Positions 33,460-46,199 are shown, counted from the stretch's first letter. The stretch is 64,000 bases of DNA from Apodemus sylvaticus (GCF_947179515.1 NC_067472.1:164053761-164117760), one strand, 5' to 3'. Notes: generated from the sequence alone by a model not told the origin. Translations and numbers: made by a program.

Positions 33460-34485
33460 AGAGGTAAATGGAAAGTTCCCCAGAGGGAGTCTACCTGTTC
33501 CTGTCAGAGGTTGGACGACAGAGCTACTCAGATGAAACAATAGCTAAAATCTGTCTCATAAAAGGGAAGTAGTCTGAGAAAAAAACTTGGGTAGCAAGCT
33601 ATGTCACTGAATAGAACAAGAAAGACTTCTGGAGGCATTCTTATAGTCAGCATTCAGAATTGCTGCCAATACTCAACCACAAGGGCAAAGAGCTAATGTG
33701 CTAAAGATGGATAATTCCTCCCTAGTCAAAGCAGGACTTCAGAGATAGACTCAAACTGGAACGTTAACTAGGCTCTGTGAATCACAAGGGCCATTCATGC
33801 TATAATATGCAAAACACTTAAATGTAAAAGAAAATGGGAAAACAGAGAAACCTGATTAATTCTTGGGAACTGGTGCAGTGAGCACACTGAGCCAGTTCCC
33901 CATGGATTCTCTAAAGCAGGAACTGGCAGTTTTGTTTCTATGAAGCTGCTCACACTAGACTCTGTACAGTAAATCTCTACCTTCTTAGTGACTGAGGCTG
34001 CTTCCCATTGAACTCTTGTTTCTCAACCACTTCCCAGGTCTCTTACTACTGGAAATGACAGGCCCATCCATCTATCGTAACCTCCAATCACATGAAGTTA
34101 TTGCTCTGATTTAATTATAATCTTGGGAAATAAAAGAAATTATTTTAAAAGAGAAGTTATGATTCACATTGCTGATCCGTGCCTGTGTGTATCCAATGCT
34201 TCTGTGTATTTGCTACATGCAATTATTAGATTCACATAGCACAGGCCATTTCGTGCTAAATTCTTCTCATAAACAGCTCCATTTGTGCTTTCTGAGGAAA
34301 GAGCACATTGAGCTTTATAAGTGATAATGTTTCGTGTCCCACAGCCCCTGCATAACTAATATAATCTAATCCTTCCATCTCAAGGCACTTTCCCCAGTCA
34401 TCTGCCAGTTTTTGCCATAACATGTAGATGAATAAAATTTGGTTCTCAGAGCACTGACCTCCGAGATATCTCAAACCAGGAGCTT
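33460..34485. other. Intronic sequence without recognised features
   Basis: No gene or clear repeat was identified. Confidence 0.4.
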
Positions 34486-34487
34486 GT

Positions 34488-34556
34488 ACTGATGATGATG
34501 ACGACGATGATGATATTGATGATGATGATGATGATGATAATGATGATGGTGATGAG
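34488..34556. repeat. (GAT)n trinucleotide tract, imperfect
   Basis: About 20 GAT/GAC/AAT units; the longest pure run is about seven GAT at 34517-34537. The Met- and Ser-rich open frames on the two strands here are products of the repeat. Confidence 0.93.
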
Positions 34557-35185
34557 AACCAACATACTCTTTTCAACCTTTAGTCAATCTGGGAAATTTG
34601 CTAAATTTTTAGTATGCTCCATCTCACTAGCATATGAACTGGGAAATCCAATTTCCAATGCTGGATTTGTCATAACCAAATACTAAATTACAATTATATT
34701 CTACCATACCATACACACAAAGCAGTTTACTGCTTGACTGCTAGCTCCTGTGTTTTTAACTTTCCCTAGTGGGTCTCAGCACTACTTTTCTTATTGTAAA
34801 TATTGATCTCTCCTGAGTATAAGAGCTTTGGATCAATTAATTCAGAGTCTATCAATAAACTCAGCTCAGTTATAGAAAAGCAACAGATAGCTGTCCCTTG
34901 TCATCAAGGCAAATTTCAATGGTATAAAATATTACATATGACATGTACCATAAATCTATTCATCATGTGTCAGATGTCAATTGTTAGGTATTGTCTTTCT
35001 TCTGGAAGCCTAACTAAACAAAAACAAAAACAAACAAAAAAAAAAAAAAAACAAATATATGACCAGGTTTGTGCCAGAGAGAGAAAAAAGAGATGGGGCC
35101 TGCAAAAATTTTTAGAACCTTTATTCAGAAACAATCTGGGTCATGTCTACTCGCAGCTTGTTCACTTGATTTTCTTTTCCTTTTT
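34557..35185. other. Intronic sequence, unassigned
   Basis: An A-rich (CAAAAA)n/poly(A) patch at 35017-35054 is the only feature. Confidence 0.45.
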
Positions 35186-35330
35186 TTTCCTTTGAGACAT
35201 GGTCTCACTATATTGCCCTTCCTGAACTAAAAAGCACCAGGTAGACCAGGCTGACCTAGCACTCCAAGAGTTACCTGCCTGAAACCCCTGAGTGCTAGAA
35301 TTAAAGGCAAACATAACAATGCCTGAACCA
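35186..35330 (-). mobile_element. B1 SINE
   Basis: In reverse complement it carries the 7SL-derived B1 order. On the plus strand these are TTTGAGACATGGTCTCACTA, CAGGTAGACCAGGCTGACCT and GAGTGCTAGAATTAAAGGC. Confidence 0.85.
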
Positions 35331-35334
35331 AAGG

Positions 35335-35520
35335 GTTTTTTTTTTTAAAGATTTATCTTTATTATGTTTAATCACATGTGTGTTTGTGAGTGCTGTGACT
35401 GAAGACAACAGACACATCAGATCTCCCTGGAGACAGAGTGACAGTTAGACCTGAGTTTCCTGACATGGCTGCTGTACGCAGTGCATTCTCTTAAGTGCTC
35501 AGCCATCCCTCCATCTCATA
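35335..35520 (-). mobile_element. B2 SINE
   Basis: The reversed tail TTTTTTTTTAAAGATTTATC is followed by the reversed B2 body (GTGACTGAAGACAACAGACA; AGCCATCCCTCCATCTC near the tRNA head). Confidence 0.85.
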
Positions 35521-38500
35521 CCACTGTATGTCTTTAGCTAACCTGTATGTCAGGGGAATGGATCAATAATAAGAAAGATGGTTTGAACTCCATTAGGAGA
35601 TCAGAACAGTGGGAGGGTTAGCAGCAGTGACCACCAGAGCAAGAAAAAAACGGAGCTGAAAATCACTGTGCTCTGCCTTGGCTGGGTTTCTCTGAGTCTC
35701 AATGCCTGCACTGGGTAACATAGGGCTAACAGTGGCCAGGGTTGCCATGGGATCACAGATTCTAAGCTTCCAAAAGTGTAACAAGCACAAAAGGAGCGTG
35801 GAAAACTCAGGACACCCTGCAACTCAAACATCATTTGTCATACAGTTCTCATCCTGCAGGATGCAAAAGACATATTATTCCTTGTCTTTCCAAATAGCTT
35901 TTCATTCCAGTTTATGAAAAGCTGTTCAAACTCCAAAACTGTTCAGTAGCAACAGTGCCAACAGGACAGCTAGCGCTTCAGTTATACCAGACACAGGTTA
36001 TAATTCACACTAAGGTATTAGAAACTACCTAAGACCCACTCAGTGAAAATGCCATCTCAGGGGGAGAAAGCCCCCCTCCCCCCGCCAACCAGATCCATAA
36101 AACACTGACATCTAATGAGAGAAGTTTTCAAGATGAGGACTGTGCCCACTCCAGACTCACAAGGCAAAAATGAAACCTGGTGAATTGTATTACAGCTGAC
36201 AGAAGGTTTTATTACCTTCCATTGATTGGTCAGGAGTTTCAACATCTCCTCAGCAGTTTTATAACTTCTGAAGATCAGAAGTCTTTAATCCACCAGAGCT
36301 CTGCTGTCGTGGGACAAAGGTACAAAAGCTGAAAGCCGTTTGTGCTTTCTCTTCCTCTGAGAGTCTGGGATGGATTTTTTTCAAGATATTCTGGAAAATG
36401 TGTGTGATGCTTTGTTTTAACTTCAAGCTAATCTTGTTCATTGTGGGTTTTATAATCCTGGTCATTTTCATTCATTTATTGCAGTTCATGCGTCTCTAGT
36501 TGTCTCTAAGCTACGGTGAGACTATGCATCCCTGCGGGTCTCTGGTACCCACCTCTAAGGTTCTCCAATAGATGACACTGGATGGAAATTCCTAGGTAGG
36601 GACTCAGAAAATGCCAAGATTCTAACCAATAGAAGAATGGTACAGGAACAGATTTTCCTTCTCCCAAACTGGCCTCATTGTTTCCTCTGGCCTCATTGTT
36701 TACCTCTTCAAAGGGAAGAGGTATTGTGATTTCAGCTCCAAAGGAGGAACATGAGTAACCAGATATCATAGCATTCCCCACCCTCCCCAAATATCAGATG
36801 AGGAATTTCAGGATTAGGTGGGAGGTAATCCAGTTCTGAAAACTAAGATGGAGAATCTTCTGCATATCTGAGTCACAGGGGCTTAAAGAATACCCTGTAG
36901 GAAGAAATATCTTTGAACATGAAAATATAGAATATCGCACAGAGACCTCTCCTTCAACGGTTCCTTACTTGGGATGCTGTAAGGTGACACAGTGACTGGA
37001 GGTACAATAGTATGGATATCAGTATCATGCAACCACAGGAATGCAAACCCACAGGTCAAGTTAGATGTGTTCAAGTTGATGAACACATGCTCAAAGCATT
37101 GGCATCCATTACATGTGGTCCCCACTTCCCTCTGGATGCCCAGCAGGTAGTTCTTACTTTACCTCCAGAGTTCTGTTGTTATGCATTGCATTCCTTCTTA
37201 TTACTTATACTCCTCCTTAGATACTGGTGTATCTCCATGAACAAGCTCCCTGGAACTTCTGTACTGTCTCTATGATGGCAGAGAAATGTCTACAGCCCCT
37301 AGCCATCACTATGACCTAGAGCACCAGTACCATGCAAGCATGCTGGCATGAAGACAGATCCAGATGGTAAGCTAGGCAGAGGCTAGCTCTGTTTTCTTGA
37401 AGAAGCATTCCAAGAAAACATTGAGTCAAACCTGCAGTCATACAGTGTGACTAATTTTTAAAGGCCTCCCATAGAAAGGGCAACTTTAATACCACAGTTC
37501 TCTCTTGGAGCCAATTCTATATAATAAAAATTGGAATCAAGGAGGAAAGAATCAAAGAGTCACAACAAGCATTCACAGCAGTCATTACTCCCACTTCTTC
37601 TCCATCTCAATTGCTCATAGGACATGGGGGACTTTATGGCCCTAGGGGTCATTGTGCATGGATTCTGCTATCACTTTTATAAGGCTCAGAGCTCAACCCA
37701 ACATTTATCAGAAGGTAGGAACATAATCCCATCAGCTCATTACCTAGCTTGGAAGTCTTTTCCCATTGAGACTGAATTAAAAGAATGTTCACATGGAGAT
37801 TTTTTTCTGATTAAGTGGAAATAACATAAGATAAAAATATAAAAAATGATTTAATCTGAAATGTTGGCATTCATAATATTCTTCCCCAAATTAACAAATA
37901 GCTAAGAATTCAAGGGTAGATGAAAACAATTTGCAGTCAAAGAGGTAACTTCATTTTCCCAAAGGATGTGAATCAAGTTCAAAGCAAATACACAAATGCA
38001 AAATAAAAGGATTCAAAAGAGGGAAGAAGCCCACACATTCTAATACTGCTAGTAAGAAGGAAGAAACAAAGAAACCCTTCCAGAATAAATGAAAAAGCAA
38101 GAACTACCCACCGGAACCACCCCGGGAACCAGCAGATACTTTTTTAAGGAAGTGAATAGCTCTTTGAGTAAAGTCAAAAAGTTATAGCAGTGGCCAGCAA
38201 TACAGAACACAGACTGAACAGGCATTTATCATTACTGTCGCCTATGAGCACAGTATGTAGCTTAAGAACACTTGACCCACTTTAGAACCAAGCTACACGT
38301 GTGTGACAGTGATAGACACTGCCCCGTTTGTTCAATTTGAGAAATCTGCCTTCCTCCCAGGCTATCACGGCTTGATATTTAGCTAACAAGGATGAAAGGA
38401 GTGGCTGAATTAGAAACCGGAGGAGCAGAGAAGCAGGCCAATCATGACTGCCTTATAGAACTTGTCTGCTCAATGGGGAGGAGCCAGGGAGAGCCTTTGA

Positions 38501-39100
38501 AAAGGACAGGCTCAGATATATTAGACAAGGTCAGAGCAAGCCCCACTCTGACTGCTAAAGGAGCAGAGGTGTGCAATGCTCACCAGCATCAAGTGAGGTG
38601 CCAAGCTTGGAAGAAAGGGATGTACCCATGAGGCAAAAGAGGCCATATCCTCACTGTAACTGTGTCAGTTCAAGAGACTAAGTCATAAGTCCTGTCAGTC
38701 CAATTAACTCGATAATGACCAGAAAGTGACAACTCGTGGATCATCGTTTAAGGAAATCAACTGAAAAAATTAATTCTGCCTTCAGGAACTGAAGATGAGA
38801 TCTGGCTCTAAGCCAATCTCTGATCACTATTTGAAAAGGGAACTTGCTTGCCACATCCCACAATGACCTTGGAGATGATTCTCTCTTCCAATCATCAAGT
38901 AGAAAGCACTGTGCTTGTGGCTGTCCTGGTGCTGGTATGGACAGTGGGGGCACTGTATGATCTTACGCCGCTCTTAGTTTCTCACATGAAGCTGTTGGAT
39001 AAACCATGAGAATTTATGCCCTTGCATAGCCAAATCCATATCTGTAGTAACTGGAAACATACTTCTCTGCCACTTCCCCACAAGACCTGGCTGTCCTTAC
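35521..39100. other. Nell1: Intronic sequence downstream of the EGF1 exon, unassigned
   Basis: No repeat or second exon was recognised. Only short chance open frames occur, none with acceptor/donor pairs and a recognisable NELL1 match. Confidence 0.45.
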
Positions 39101-39229
39101 CTTCACAGTACGCAGAGTTGCCCTGAACAGAGATGTATCCATTCTTGCACTCACAAGTCGCTTTTGTGTTCCAATTTTTGCATTCCGAGTTTTCTCCACA
39201 CTTAGGTGCTTCTGCACAGAAGTTATGAC
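39101..39229 (-). CDS. Nell1: Nell1 exon encoding the first EGF-like module (internal coding exon)
   Basis: This 129-bp exon on the minus strand encodes the last two bases of a split Gly codon, 42 residues from HNFCAEAPKCGENSEC to YISVQGNSAYCE, and the first base of the next codon (Asp in the known protein). Six cysteines are spaced as in an EGF-like fold, with CGENSEC early and CECKNGY late. It matches the first EGF module of NELL1, directly after the VWC segment encoded at 57986-58085. It lacks the DxDEC start of calcium-binding EGF modules, so it is the non-calcium-binding type. The acceptor is TCTTTCTGTCCTGTAG and the donor is GAAG|GTAAGG. Both ends are phase 1, so the exon is symmetric, as is usual for shuffled EGF exons. 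The next NELL1 exon (a calcium-binding EGF beginning DIDEC) was not found between 1 and 39100. Confidence 0.97.
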
Positions 39230-39234
39230 CTACA

Positions 39235-39725
39235 GGACAGAAAGATATGTTTTACATAGAGGAATGACAAGGAAGGAGGGTCTCTAAACAGTAAGGCACG
39301 CAGTACTGTATATGACGTAGGGCTCACAGAAATGGACCATGGCAACAGCAAGATTAAGCCAAGTAGGAGCTATAGGGCAGGAAGGAGAAACTGGACGGCC
39401 AAGAGTGAGAGCGTGTTTCCTGATGTTCCTGGCACTGCTCACCTTGCTAAGATACTTCCTGCCTGGGTATTGTACCCATGCCATTCTGAGTAGTCTTACA
39501 TTGTTATAATTACCTTATTAGACAATTTATGATGTGTAGAAAAGAATGCATGACCTAAATATATGGGTATAGAAAATACAATTAATCTAATGTGAGTGTT
39601 ACCATTATACAGCCTCTCCTTCTGCCAGGCTTCACTACACTGTACATGGCTATGATCTTTTTATACACTGATGCTTATTTCTAAACAAATATTCAGTTTT
39701 TGCCATCTTCAACCTCCCATAAGAC
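39235..39725. other. Nell1: Intronic sequence just upstream of the EGF1 exon
   Basis: It contains the polypyrimidine tract of the acceptor (39235-39245 on the minus strand). Nothing else was assigned. Confidence 0.45.
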
Positions 39726-39736
39726 CAATCATTTTA

Positions 39737-39790
39737 TATATGTATGTATGTATGTATATATACATATATATATATATATTATATATATAC
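39737..39790. repeat. (TATG)n/(TA)n microsatellite
   Basis: TATG units run into TATATACA and then TA repeats. Confidence 0.92.
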
Positions 39791-42700
39791 TTGTAGATGT
39801 CTTCATTCATATTAATAAACTCTAACCATGGCAATGCTTATGGGTATTCATTTGTCAATGCTGTATCTCAGGCTTATGGGAAGTCTATAATTTACACTTA
39901 TGTAATCAATATTGGAGTTATTTGCATGTTCTGAAATATAAAATGGTTGCTAAAGGGTTTTAAACACAATTTTGACAAGTCAAAATTGTTTTGCCTCACA
40001 CTTCTTCCAGAATCCCTGCCATCCCCTGCAGGACAGTTACCTTACCTCAGGTATCTACTAGAAATCTCTTTGGTGGAGATGCTCAGACATTTCTGAACTT
40101 AATTTTAATTTATTTCAAATGTTCAACTAGGTATGATGGAACCTACATTGTACTCGAAGCATATGGGAAGCTAGAACACAAGGATTCAACACCAACCTTG
40201 ACTGCACAGCAAGATTGCCTCAATCCATCAATTACAGAACTATCCCTATGTTTGAAAATGATTCTACTCTGTAAAGGTATTTGATCTCAACAAATCTCTT
40301 CAAAGGTATTTGAAGATATGATTCTGCTTTACAGTTTTCATACTGTTACTAATAATTAGAAGTTAATAACCACTCCTTCCTGTGTGGTCACCATTCTGTC
40401 CACGAAGATTCTGAACCTTTATCTGGCTGTTTGATTGGTGAATGGAAGGTTACCTTGGCTTGGTTTGATATTCTAGTCTTCAATTTTATTCTGAGGTTCA
40501 TGAACATGAGCCTGTTTCACATTTAGGATTTCTCATGGGCAAGGCCTGAATCTGAGAAGTGGTTCGTTCCTTTCTTTACTTTTGAAATGCCTCTCTACCT
40601 CTCTCCAGCACTGTATCCACACTGGGTTGTCCAAAGTCTATAAATATTTCCATATTATCCATCAAAAACTATGTGCTTTTGTATACTGGGATCATTAGAT
40701 AGTGATTGCCTTGTGATTATGTAATACAGGATAAACTCCTCATCTCCAGTTCCATCACCTATTCATATCTGCAGTGTTACTATTTGTTGCAGGATATTTG
40801 AACATATTGTGAATCCAGAGAAACCCGGAGATTGCGTTATTTACTGAAAAACTATGTTTCTAGTTGTGATGTAGCTCAGCCCTTAGCACACACCCTTAAT
40901 CCCTCTGGATGGAATACAGACACACCCTTAGTACATACCTTTGATCCCAAACAAGGAAGATAAAGTTAATTTGTAGAAGGAAGCACCCCTGTTTGAAAGT
41001 GGTGTCTAACTCAATGGCCAATAACATAATGAATCAGAGAGAAATTTGATCGAATAGGATATGCCCAATTCTCATGAGAAGAGAGAGAAGAGAGACTATT
41101 TAAGAGCGCACAGAGAGAAAAAGCGGAGCAGTTTTACCTGGACAATTGTACAGAGACATGTTACAGAGAGACAACAGCTCATGTTTACTAGTCTTACTGT
41201 CACATGATCTATATCTTTTTTGTTCTTTTCCTGCTAAATTTCAGTGAATTCCCTGTATAACTCTTAGCTCATTAATTCTCTGCAGGGCTGTGTCTCATTC
41301 TGCCTTAGTCTCTCATATCATCTTAAATTGCCCTTATATTTTTAGTCTAGAATTCAGTGTTGTTCCTTTTAGTCTGCTTAGCCAATTTAATATCCCCTTA
41401 TCTATTCATCTTTTAATCCTTTAAAATAATTGCTATGCTGTCACTTTCACTGTAGTCCAGCTGGGCTTGTGATTTTACAGTTTGTAGTTTGTGCTGAACA
41501 TCATCAATGGTGGCTTGTTTTCTTTCTTTTCCTTGTGCATGATTCGTTCATTTTTGAGCCCGTCTTGTTTGAAATTGAGTATGTGGAAGATATTCCTAGC
41601 TTGGGTTTTAGTATTTATGTTACCTCCTGTCGGGCAGTGGAAGGAATTATCAACATAAAATCAATTTAAGCTGTATCTTTGCCTTGGGGTGAGAATTGAA
41701 CCACACAAACAGAACACCCTGCAGCCCTAAACTTCCTGAATGCCAGCTTCCTCCTGTAGACCCTAATCTAAGACACAAGACTAAGGAGTAAACCTTGTCT
41801 TAAAGGTTTGCTTTTCGCCCTTTGAGAGAATCACCCCTTGAGATTCTCATGCAAGCATCTCATACTAGCACCAGGCTATGCCCTGTCCATTAGAAGCTAT
41901 GCTGAAAACCAACAAAGATTAATAAAAGAAAAAAAACAATAAAACAATTTAAAAAAAAAAAACAGCTCTCAGGGAAAACCAACTCCAGCATGCTTCCTGA
42001 TCTCAAGGGCATCACACTTCTTTAACTTGCCTCCCCCCACCCCTCTCTCTCCTTCTCAACTGCAAGACCTACTAAATGAAAAAATTACATACCATGCAGC
42101 ATCTGGGGGTTTAACTGGGAGGCTAGGCTATATAAAATATAAGTTAAATGTGATAAGATATGCGATGGCACTTTATCCCCTTTAAATCAGTACATTTGGA
42201 GGATGCTAATGACTGTGCCACAGCACATACAATCATCTCACAGGAAACTGCACCCAGGGATCAGGAAATCTCATGTATAATTCAGTCAGCAACTAACAAA
42301 CAGTGCATATCACCTCTCCTGCCTCTCCTGCCTCGGTACATACAGAAATGATGACAGTGGTGATTTCAAACTGCTGTGAGACCCTCAGCCAAGACAGGCA
42401 AGTACAGAGAGATCATGCCCCTGAACCTCTCACACCTAGAACAATTACCCTTTTACATTTTGGCATGTGGATTATGGAAACTACAAACTCAGGCTTAAAA
42501 ACTATTCCCAGACAATGTAAACTTAAATTTCTTTTAATGAGAAGATTTTAGAACTGTTATTCTTCAAATATTTTTAAACAAACAACATGTAGCCTAGAAG
42601 GTAATGCTTTTTACTAAGTAATACTAATATTCTTATGCCTGTAATGTGCTTGACATTACAGTAAATGTTTTAAATAAGAGCGGTAGCATTACTGACTTGT

Positions 42701-43380
42701 TGAAGAATTTGAAGAGCCAAATTAATATAAAATACTTGAAACAGCTCCTGATATATACTAAAGAAGTTGGATATTGGTACCCATTCTATTGATGATGCTG
42801 GTAATAGATGATGTTAGTGATGGTAATGATAGGGATGGGAATGAACACGATGATGGTGAGTGTGGTGATTTTGCCAACAGTGAGAACTGAAGTTTTAAAA
42901 TAAGACTATTATTTCCTCAACTGCAAGCTATGAAAAGAAAAGAAAATTCAAACACATGACAGGTAATTGGAGGACAGATAGGGGCATTTTTACTTGTGTT
43001 GTAGAAAGGAATCTGTACCTATTCAATATTAATTGCTTCAAGTATACACACTATTAATGCCTTGTTTTGGATTATCTCTCCAACCCAGGTGGCACCTGAA
43101 GGAACACAGACTTGATCCCAGCAGACACTAAGCAGACTCAGTGCTCTAAGACATGTCTGAGGCCAGGAAATGAGGAATGAGTGGATGGAGAGGTAATGAG
43201 AGAAGCACAGAGGCAAGGCTCAGAAATGTGGGCTGACCACTGGGAACCTGAGCTCTAGAATATCTCCCTGTCTGACAAGACCCTCCTACAGACCCAGCTA
43301 GGCGGAGCTGAGAGGAAAGGCAGTTTGGCCTGGGGGTGTTATCTCTGCCTTCTCAGAACATCACTGCCCTAAATTAAGTA
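39791..43380. other. Intronic sequence, largely unassigned
   Basis: About 40870-41190 has LTR-like or rodent-repeat-like wording (ACACACCCTTAATCCC, CACACCCTTAGTACATACC) that I cannot classify. A (GATG)-rich imperfect patch lies at 42785-42870. No exon was recognised. Confidence 0.4.
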
Positions 43381-43381
43381 G

Positions 43382-43700
43382 TGTGATGGTTAGTATATGC
43401 TTGGCACAGGGAGTGGCACTATTTGAAGATGTGGCCCTATTTGAGTAGGTGTGTCATTGTGGATGTGGGCTATAAGACCCTCATGCTAGCTGCCTGGAAG
43501 CAAGTCTTCCACTAGCAGCCCTCAGATGAAGATGTAGAACTCTCAGCTCTGCCTGCACCATGCCTGCCAGGATGCTGCCATGCTCCAGCCTTGATGACAA
43601 TGGCCTGAACCTGTAAGCCAGCCCCAAATATATGTTGTCCTTTATAAGACTTGTCTTGGTCATGGTGTCTGTTTGCAGCAGTAAAACCCTGACTAAGGCA
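43382..43700 (+). mobile_element. ORR1-type MaLR solo LTR
   Basis: It starts TGTGATGGTTAGTATATGCT and ends CCCTGACTAAGGCA. Characteristic inner words are GCAGCCCTCAGATGAAGATG, TAGAACTCTCAGCTCTGCC, CAGCCCCAAATATATGTTGT and GTCATGGTGTCTGTTTGCAG. There is no internal sequence, so it is a solo LTR. Overlapping 129-131-codon frames on the minus strand are accidental. Confidence 0.85.
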
Positions 43701-44530
43701 GATGGAATGTGAAGACTCAGTTGCTCCCCTGCACTGGTGTGTGTGGCCACAAGCAGTATGTGTACTGGTGTCCTCTTCCATGACTGACGTAGGCAGACAG
43801 TGGGGATCCAGGTCAGGTCCAAATAACTCCTGCAGCCATGCACTGCTCTTGTACCATATACCCTCTGTGATCGCAAAATCTAATAAAATGTCAAGGGCCA
43901 CTTCTTAGGACATAAGAGAGCAGTAGATCCACAGCACAAATGAGACTGACCGGGTGGCGGTCACACCCACTAGGACTCACCAAGCAGAGGCAGCCCCAAC
44001 CAAAAGCAGAACATAAATTTAACCCTCAAAAATCTGGGAAGTAACATCTGTGGGTGCTTGTAGTGAGATATCAAATGCTTACAGTGATCATTCCTGCCCA
44101 AGGATCAATTTTAGGCATTGTGGTTTTCCCTGCAGGAGGAAGTATCTGAAGCTCAGTCCTTCAGCCAGTACTCATCAGGCTTCTCACCACTGTGACACTT
44201 GAACCAATGTCATTCATTCATCTCAGCATAGGCATTCTGTGTCTGATTTTGTCATGTCTTTTTTCCCCAAAAAAATGAATACCATAGGCAGAAACAAAAC
44301 CCTTCAAATATTATCAATAGGCATCTAAACATCATTTTAGATCTCATATAATATATCATCATTTATCTACTATGAAGCTTAAAAAAATAAACTTATGGTG
44401 AGGGAAACAAGGCTTTTCGATATGCCCATGTCTGGTAACTTTAAGTCCTCTGAGCAAAAACTCAACTAACCTAGCACCCTGCTAGGTTAGAGCCAACGTC
44501 TAATCTGAGTCTCTAATCAAAAGCTTTCTA
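43701..44530. other. Intronic sequence without recognised features
   Basis: No gene or clear repeat was identified. Confidence 0.4.
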
Positions 44531-44534
44531 AGAA

Positions 44535-44725
44535 CTGGAGTGTAGGTTGGTAGGTGGAATGCTAACCTAGCTTTCATAAGGCCCTGGGTTTCCATCCTCA
44601 GTGGTGTACAAAGAGAGAGCAGTGGTGTACATCTGTGATCCTAGCACCTGGGACACGGAGCCAGGAAGAAAAAGCATTCAAGGTCATCCTTAACTCCACC
44701 CCAAGTTTAAAGCCTGATTGGACCA
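44535..44725 (+). mobile_element. B4/RSINE1-type SINE, degenerate
   Basis: An ID-like head with AAGGCCCTGGGTTTCCATCC (B box) is followed by a B1-derived part, GTGGTGTACATCTGTGATCC and CTGGGACACGGAGCCAGG. Confidence 0.65.
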
Positions 44726-45660
44726 CCTAATAGTCAGTCTTGACAGAAAAAGGTCTTGTACTATACAGGGATAGCTGTGTGGGTGTGTGTCTCATAAGTG
44801 TGAGGCCTGATGGGCAGGCAAAACCTTAGTGGATAAATGAGTGAAATAACAGATGAATTGATGCCATCCCCGCACCACAAACAATTCAGACTCCCTTAGG
44901 TCATCCATCATATTTCCTCTTTAAACATTTTTATGAATGTTATTATTCACAAACCATCAACTCCTCCTATAGTAAGTAGAGTCTGATGAGCTTTAGCAAC
45001 CATGTGTAGTTGTGAGTCAGCCTCAACGCCCAGGTCAAAAACACTGTTTCCCACTGCTAAGCATCATCGTTCATCAAGTACTACCTCAGCATCTTAGCTG
45101 ACTGTCAGCTCAGGCTCATAAATCCTCAGTTCACTCTCTATTTCTATAATCCTTCAAATGGCTTTGTCTTTCTTATCTGATGTCTGTGAGCAGCATGCCA
45201 CTTAAGACACAAGCTTTCTTTTCTTAATATTTATTGTCAGTTGTCACCCAGTTCTTCCCTTTGCCCATTCATGTTCCAGTCAGACTTCAGTATACTTTTT
45301 CCCCTCAGGATGGTTATCAAGACGGTCTAAGGCGTGATCCCACTCAAAAGTACCCTCTTAATTAATATCAATTTTGTTTAATGTTTATCTTTTAGTTGTC
45401 TAATTTTTGTAATTTTATAACTATACATGAAGTACTTTAATTATATTCACCTACCCATTTTCCTTTCTATCCCATTCTACTCCTACAAAAGCCCTTGTTC
45501 TTCCCACCAAGTGTCTTGTGTGAGAGAGAATGTGATTGACCCACTGTATCTAATTAGGATCAATTGCCTTAGCATGGTCGCAGGTTATTTACTGGAGCAT
45601 GGTCAGCTTAGTTCTGGCTGTACTACTGAAGAAACTGACTCCCCATCTCCCAGCAATTAC
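44726..45660. other. Intronic sequence without recognised features
   Basis: No gene or clear repeat was identified. Confidence 0.4.
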
Positions 45661-45664
45661 TAAG

Positions 45665-45905
45665 CATCAAGAGTATCCCAGGAAGAGGTGGGACCTCATG
45701 ATCTTATCCCCCAACCACAATTGATTGTTGACAAATAATAAGCCAGTATTATACAGGTAAATGCAGCTGCAGTGAACTCTGGTCAGGAAGACAGCCTGTT
45801 CCATATCCTTCCCTATCCTCCAGCTTTTGCATCCTTGCTGCACTCTCTTGCATGCTGTCCCCTTGGAGGAGGTTCTATGAATAACTTGTTTGGGGTGCAG
45901 CACTC
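45665..45905 (-). mobile_element. L1 3' UTR fragment, old
   Basis: In reverse complement it parallels the old L1 3' UTR at 3480-3600: both have the AAGAGCTGGAGGATAGGGAA-like stretch, here as TTCCCTATCCTCCAGCTTTTG. It is on the minus strand, sense to Nell1. Confidence 0.6.
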
Positions 45906-46040
45906 AGCTGTTCTCAGCACTTTGGCCAGTTATTAATCATTACCTTAACTACTGCACACTGCAAAGGGAAGCTGCTCTGACCAAGGCTGAGAATAGTACA
46001 AATTATAGGGATAAACATAAACATTTAGAAGGCAGTTTGA

Positions 46041-46120
46041 GGGGTTGGGGATTTAGCTCAGTGGTAGAGCGCTTGCCTAGCAAGCAGAAGGGCCTCTGCT
46101 CTGTTAAAAAAAAAAAAAAA
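46041..46120 (+). mobile_element. ID SINE (BC1-derived) with perfect target duplication
   Basis: The 5' end is identical to the ID core: GGGGTTGGGGATTTAGCTCA, then GTGGTAGAGCGCTTGCCTAG and CAAGCAGAAGG. The box-A region is intact. The expected GGGTTCGGTCCCC box-B block is missing and replaced by CCTCTGCTCTGTT before a poly(A) of about 17. TAGAAGGCAGTTTGA is repeated exactly at 46026-46040 and 46129-46143. Confidence 0.95.
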
Positions 46121-46199
46121 AGACAAAATAGAAGGCAGTTTGACAACATTTGCACTTTACATCAATGGTAAGTTCCCCCCACAAAGACCTTTCCAGACA

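Larger units (their letters stand above)
1..39100 (-). other. Nell1: Nell1 intron downstream of the EGF1 exon (partial)
   Basis: In gene orientation this intron starts at the GTAAGG donor at 39100 and runs beyond the left edge of the window. It holds both long L1 copies, which lie on the plus strand and so are antisense to Nell1. I found no further Nell1 exon in it. Short ORFs here are stop-rich chance frames or repeat-derived. Confidence 0.85.

Noticed and set aside
34492..34686. Met-rich and, on the other strand, Ser-rich open frames
   Set aside because: These are direct translations of the GAT trinucleotide tract.
1..39100. Next Nell1 exon (calcium-binding EGF starting DIDEC)
   Set aside because: I searched by eye for the reverse complement of its start and found no match, so it probably lies left of the window. 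A translated search would settle this.
40870..41190. LTR or B1-like repeat
   Set aside because: Some words are reminiscent of rodent repeats, but I cannot fix a family, boundaries or a target duplication, so it is mentioned only in the segment note.
43481..43901. Two overlapping ~130-codon minus-strand frames
   Set aside because: They sit inside the ORR1-type LTR and its flank, with no conserved protein signature.
46041..46120. tRNA-like gene (box A well preserved)
   Set aside because: It is an ID retroposon with poly(A) and target duplication; box B is missing, so it is not a tRNA gene.
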